5,782 nucleotides of DNA from Leptolyngbyaceae cyanobacterium CSSed165cm_216. Lineage in GTDB: Bacteria > Cyanobacteriota > Cyanobacteriia > Phormidesmidales > Phormidesmidaceae. The position numbers and the translations under genes were made by a program. The notes beneath the pieces were generated by a model. The model was not told the DNA's origin. It was given only the letters and a program-made list of their open reading frames with translations, and did no database searches. Positions 4,053 through 5,782 of the stretch are shown one piece after another (within the stretch, counting starts at the first letter, position 1; every line of letters begins with the position of its first letter). The DNA lies in the NCBI GenBank assembly GCA_007135385.1, contig SLIY01000020.1, forward strand, positions 1 through 5,782. The letters are read 5' to 3'.

Positions 4053-5714
4053 CTATGGATTGAGCCGACGCAGGGTGGTGATCAACCAGTGGGCTCCTCG
4101 GTTAAACCAATGTTCGATCAGCGTATCTGGGCCGCCCCAAGCTGGCACCCAGCCACCAACGCGGGTCAAACTATCGTAAAGGATGAATTGCGCCATCGGA
4201 TCCCGCGGTTGTCCAGAGGCCGAATACACCATCTGACAGGGGTAAGCAGCAGTACTCATAAACGGTACAAAGCCGACGCCCAAGGCAACCCATGGTAGAG
4301 GTTTTCTCTTCAGAGTGGCTTCTGCCAGGCGGAATAAGGTATACAGCTGACGAATAATTAAACCCCCACTCACCATCAACAGGGCCAGTATCACCCCATT
4401 AATTAGGCCGAAGCCATAAAGCAGGGGCAAGAGCGCATACCGTAAGGCTTTAATCGGCAGCTTTAAGGCCAAATGCACACAAAAATCATTCAGATAATCA
4501 CTACTTCCCGTAGTCTCAAGGCGCTGACGCAGTCGTTGGGCCTCAGCCGGGCTCAGTTGTTCCCGGTCTTGCCAAGCCTGAATCCGGCTGATCACATAGC
4601 GTCGAGCTAAAAGCAGGCGATAGCGATGGGACAGGCAGGACCGCCACAGCCAACTTAGCAGGTGACCATAGTCGATCCGCCGTAAACGGTTCCAGACAGT
4701 GTGGGGAAAGCTAATCAGGACTTTCGTCAGCCCTACCTGGGCCAAGCGAGTCAGTTCCTGACCATACCATCGCCACGGACTAGCCAGGGCAGCGGCGGCG
4801 GCGGCGGCCGTTAATTGTCCTTTTGCCACCTGGTACTGAATGCTGCCAGCCAATCGGCCCAGGGCTTTCCACCGCACTTGGTGGTGGGCTAGATGTTTGA
4901 CGTTATCCACTAAAAGCCAGTAGGCTTTTGCGCCTAAAGCGGCCACCAACGTAGAACGTTGGTCGGTTAAGTAACGCTGTAGCCGAGGAATATCAACATC
5001 ATCAAACAGAGCCTGTCTGCGCCGTACGGCCTGGGGCAAATAAAATCGAACCAGCGTCAGCGGGTTTAGCGGAAAAAGTGCTGGCACCCCTGATTCCAGA
5101 TCAATCCAGGCAAAACGGCAGGCCTCGCCCTGATCGTCCGTTAGCAAAAAGTTATTTAAGGCCGAAGGATTCCCCTTGCCCACCTGCCACAGTAGCCCAT
5201 CAAAACCAGACTGCTGCAAGTGCTGCTGCAAAGGCCCCATGATGTCGTGAACTTGCTGGGGTAACTCGCGATCGCGCTCTGATCGAAACGGCTGGCACAA
5301 GGCGACTGGTCGGCCTGCGATAAACTCAGTGTCTAGGTAAAAGGCACGACTAGCTTGATCCCAGCCACTGCCTAGGGCCTTGGATACTCGCAGTTGGTCG
5401 CCAAACCAAACCTTAACCAAATCAGCCAGAATATTACGCCGATAGTAAGCACAGGTAACGGCATCCTGGTTCCAAATGTAGGGATTAGGAGCCCCAAAAA
5501 ATACGTAGTGCACCAGATGGGTAGCGACCTCACCAAAAAATACCTTGCGGGCAACATGGGCTGATTTACCGCTCAAGCGATAAACCCGTCCCGATCGCCC
5601 AGCCCCTAACAGGGTTGGGGCAGCCCCAGAGTCAGCATCCTCTTGAGATGGGAGTGTAAATCCTGGGCGACGCTGCTGACCAAAAGGCTTCTTTTCCCAA
5701 GGGATAACTGTCAT
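4053..5714 (-). CDS. Kinase-fold-like (pseudokinase?) protein with C-terminal membrane segments
   Basis: The chosen start is ATG 5714 (553 residues), because GGAG at 5724-5721 lies six bases before it. An in-frame ATG at 5759 (568 residues) has no ribosome site. Numbering below uses the 568-residue form. Residues 50-60 (LLGAGRSGRVY) look like a kinase glycine loop, K72 (ARKVF) like the ATP-binding lysine, TEFIAGRPV (144-152) like a hinge, and WIDLESG (218-224) like a metal-binding DFG region with D220. The catalytic loop should fall at 191-206 (WQVGKGNPSALNNFLL), where N203 could match the conserved Asn, but there is no HxD and no Asp between 189 and 207. A helical, basic middle follows, with a seven-Ala run at 318-324, then hydrophobic segments near 440-478 and 488-510 and a soluble tail ending EHWFNRGAHWL. 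It may be an atypical or inactive membrane-bound kinase of the LPS/Kdo-kinase-like kind; substrate unknown. It converges with the hydrolase gene, 48 bases apart. Confidence 0.65.
   Translation of the reverse strand: MTVIPWEKKPFGQQRRPGFTLPSQEDADSGAAPTLLGAGRSGRVYRLSGKSAHVARKVFFGEVATHLVHYVFFGAPNPYIWNQDAVTCAYYRRNILADLVKVWFGDQLRVSKALGSGWDQASRAFYLDTEFIAGRPVALCQPFRSERDRELPQQVHDIMGPLQQHLQQSGFDGLLWQVGKGNPSALNNFLLTDDQGEACRFAWIDLESGVPALFPLNPLTLVRFYLPQAVRRRQALFDDVDIPRLQRYLTDQRSTLVAALGAKAYWLLVDNVKHLAHHQVRWKALGRLAGSIQYQVAKGQLTAAAAAAALASPWRWYGQELTRLAQVGLTKVLISFPHTVWNRLRRIDYGHLLSWLWRSCLSHRYRLLLARRYVISRIQAWQDREQLSPAEAQRLRQRLETTGSSDYLNDFCVHLALKLPIKALRYALLPLLYGFGLINGVILALLMVSGGLIIRQLYTLFRLAEATLKRKPLPWVALGVGFVPFMSTAAYPCQMVYSASGQPRDPMAQFILYDSLTRVGGWVPAWGGPDTLIEHWFNRGAHWLITTLRRLNP
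4792..4808. repeat. GCG trinucleotide tract encoding an alanine run
   Basis: An uninterrupted tract of period three (GCG repeated five times plus two bases) inside the kinase-like gene; on the coding strand it gives GCC codons for much of the seven-Ala run after GQLT. Such tracts can change length in whole codons by slippage without breaking the frame. Confidence 0.7.
5268..5275. repeat. HIP1 palindrome in the kinase-like gene
   Basis: GCGATCGC, extended here to the ten-base palindrome CGCGATCGCG (5267-5276). Confidence 0.85.
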
Positions 5715-5769
5715 CAATAACTCCACAGGCTGGTTAAGGGGTTGTTTGAAAAAGGTCATCCCAGGTATA
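5715..5769 (-). promoter_or_regulatory. Candidate leader of the kinase-like gene
   Basis: TATACC (5769-5764) is a possible -10 box; its -35 would lie beyond the window end. It would start transcription at about 5757, within the ATG at 5759, and leave a 43-base leader before the ATG at 5714 with its GGAG at 5724-5721. This agrees with the shorter start. Half of the promoter cannot be seen. Confidence 0.25.
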
Positions 5770-5782
5770 GTTTGCCGCCAAG

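Noticed and set aside
4007..4058. Terminator-like pairing between the convergent genes: GGCAG/CTGCC then TTTT on the minus strand, and CCATGGGA/TCCTATGG
   Set aside because: The first stem is only five pairs with a 28-base loop; the second includes a G-U pair, overlaps the stop of the kinase-like gene and has no T-run. Neither is good enough to call.
1..5782. A new defence, mobile or biosynthetic system
   Set aside because: There is no transposase, integrase, nuclease, toxin-antitoxin pair, CRISPR repeat or operon-like clustering; adjacent genes alternate in strand and most look like ordinary cyanobacterial chromosome content.

Overview
The window looks like chromosomal DNA of a cyanobacterium. 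The evidence is an IctB homologue, a transaldolase with the C-terminal EF-hand pair known from cyanobacterial TalB proteins, and five copies of the HIP1 palindrome GCGATCGC in 5.8 kb. Moderately GC-rich codon use and the protein families would fit a Leptolyngbya/Nodosilinea-like filamentous lineage, but that placement is only an impression. No mobile element, CRISPR array, rRNA, tRNA or defence gene was seen.

Layout: (1) 1-547, minus strand: N-terminal 182 codons of ictB (O-antigen-ligase-like membrane protein), cut by the window edge. (2) 548-969: a 422-bp divergent regulatory region rich in inverted repeats, with a candidate promoter for each flanking gene. (3) 970-2148, plus strand: tal, transaldolase plus two canonical EF-hands. 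(4) 2149-2387: convergent spacer with a nested stem-loop (2164-2228), a clear intrinsic terminator (2254-2273) and an 11-bp direct repeat. (5) 2388-2951, minus strand: a five-helix Yip1-like membrane protein. (6) 2952-3023: short divergent promoter region. (7) 3024-4004, plus strand: a membrane-anchored or exported alpha/beta-hydrolase-like protein. (8) 4053-5714 (or 5759), minus strand: a large kinase-fold-like protein that lacks a recognisable catalytic HxD motif and carries a membrane-spanning C-terminal region.

Adjacent genes always alternate in strand (- + - + -), so each is probably its own transcription unit, and gene order gives little evidence for shared function. The one plausible functional pairing is ictB/tal: both have been connected with carbon metabolism and they share a divergent control region. 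The least ordinary items are the kinase-like membrane protein, the structured non-coding segments on both sides of tal, and the calcium-binding tail of the transaldolase. None of this amounts to a clearly new multi-gene system.
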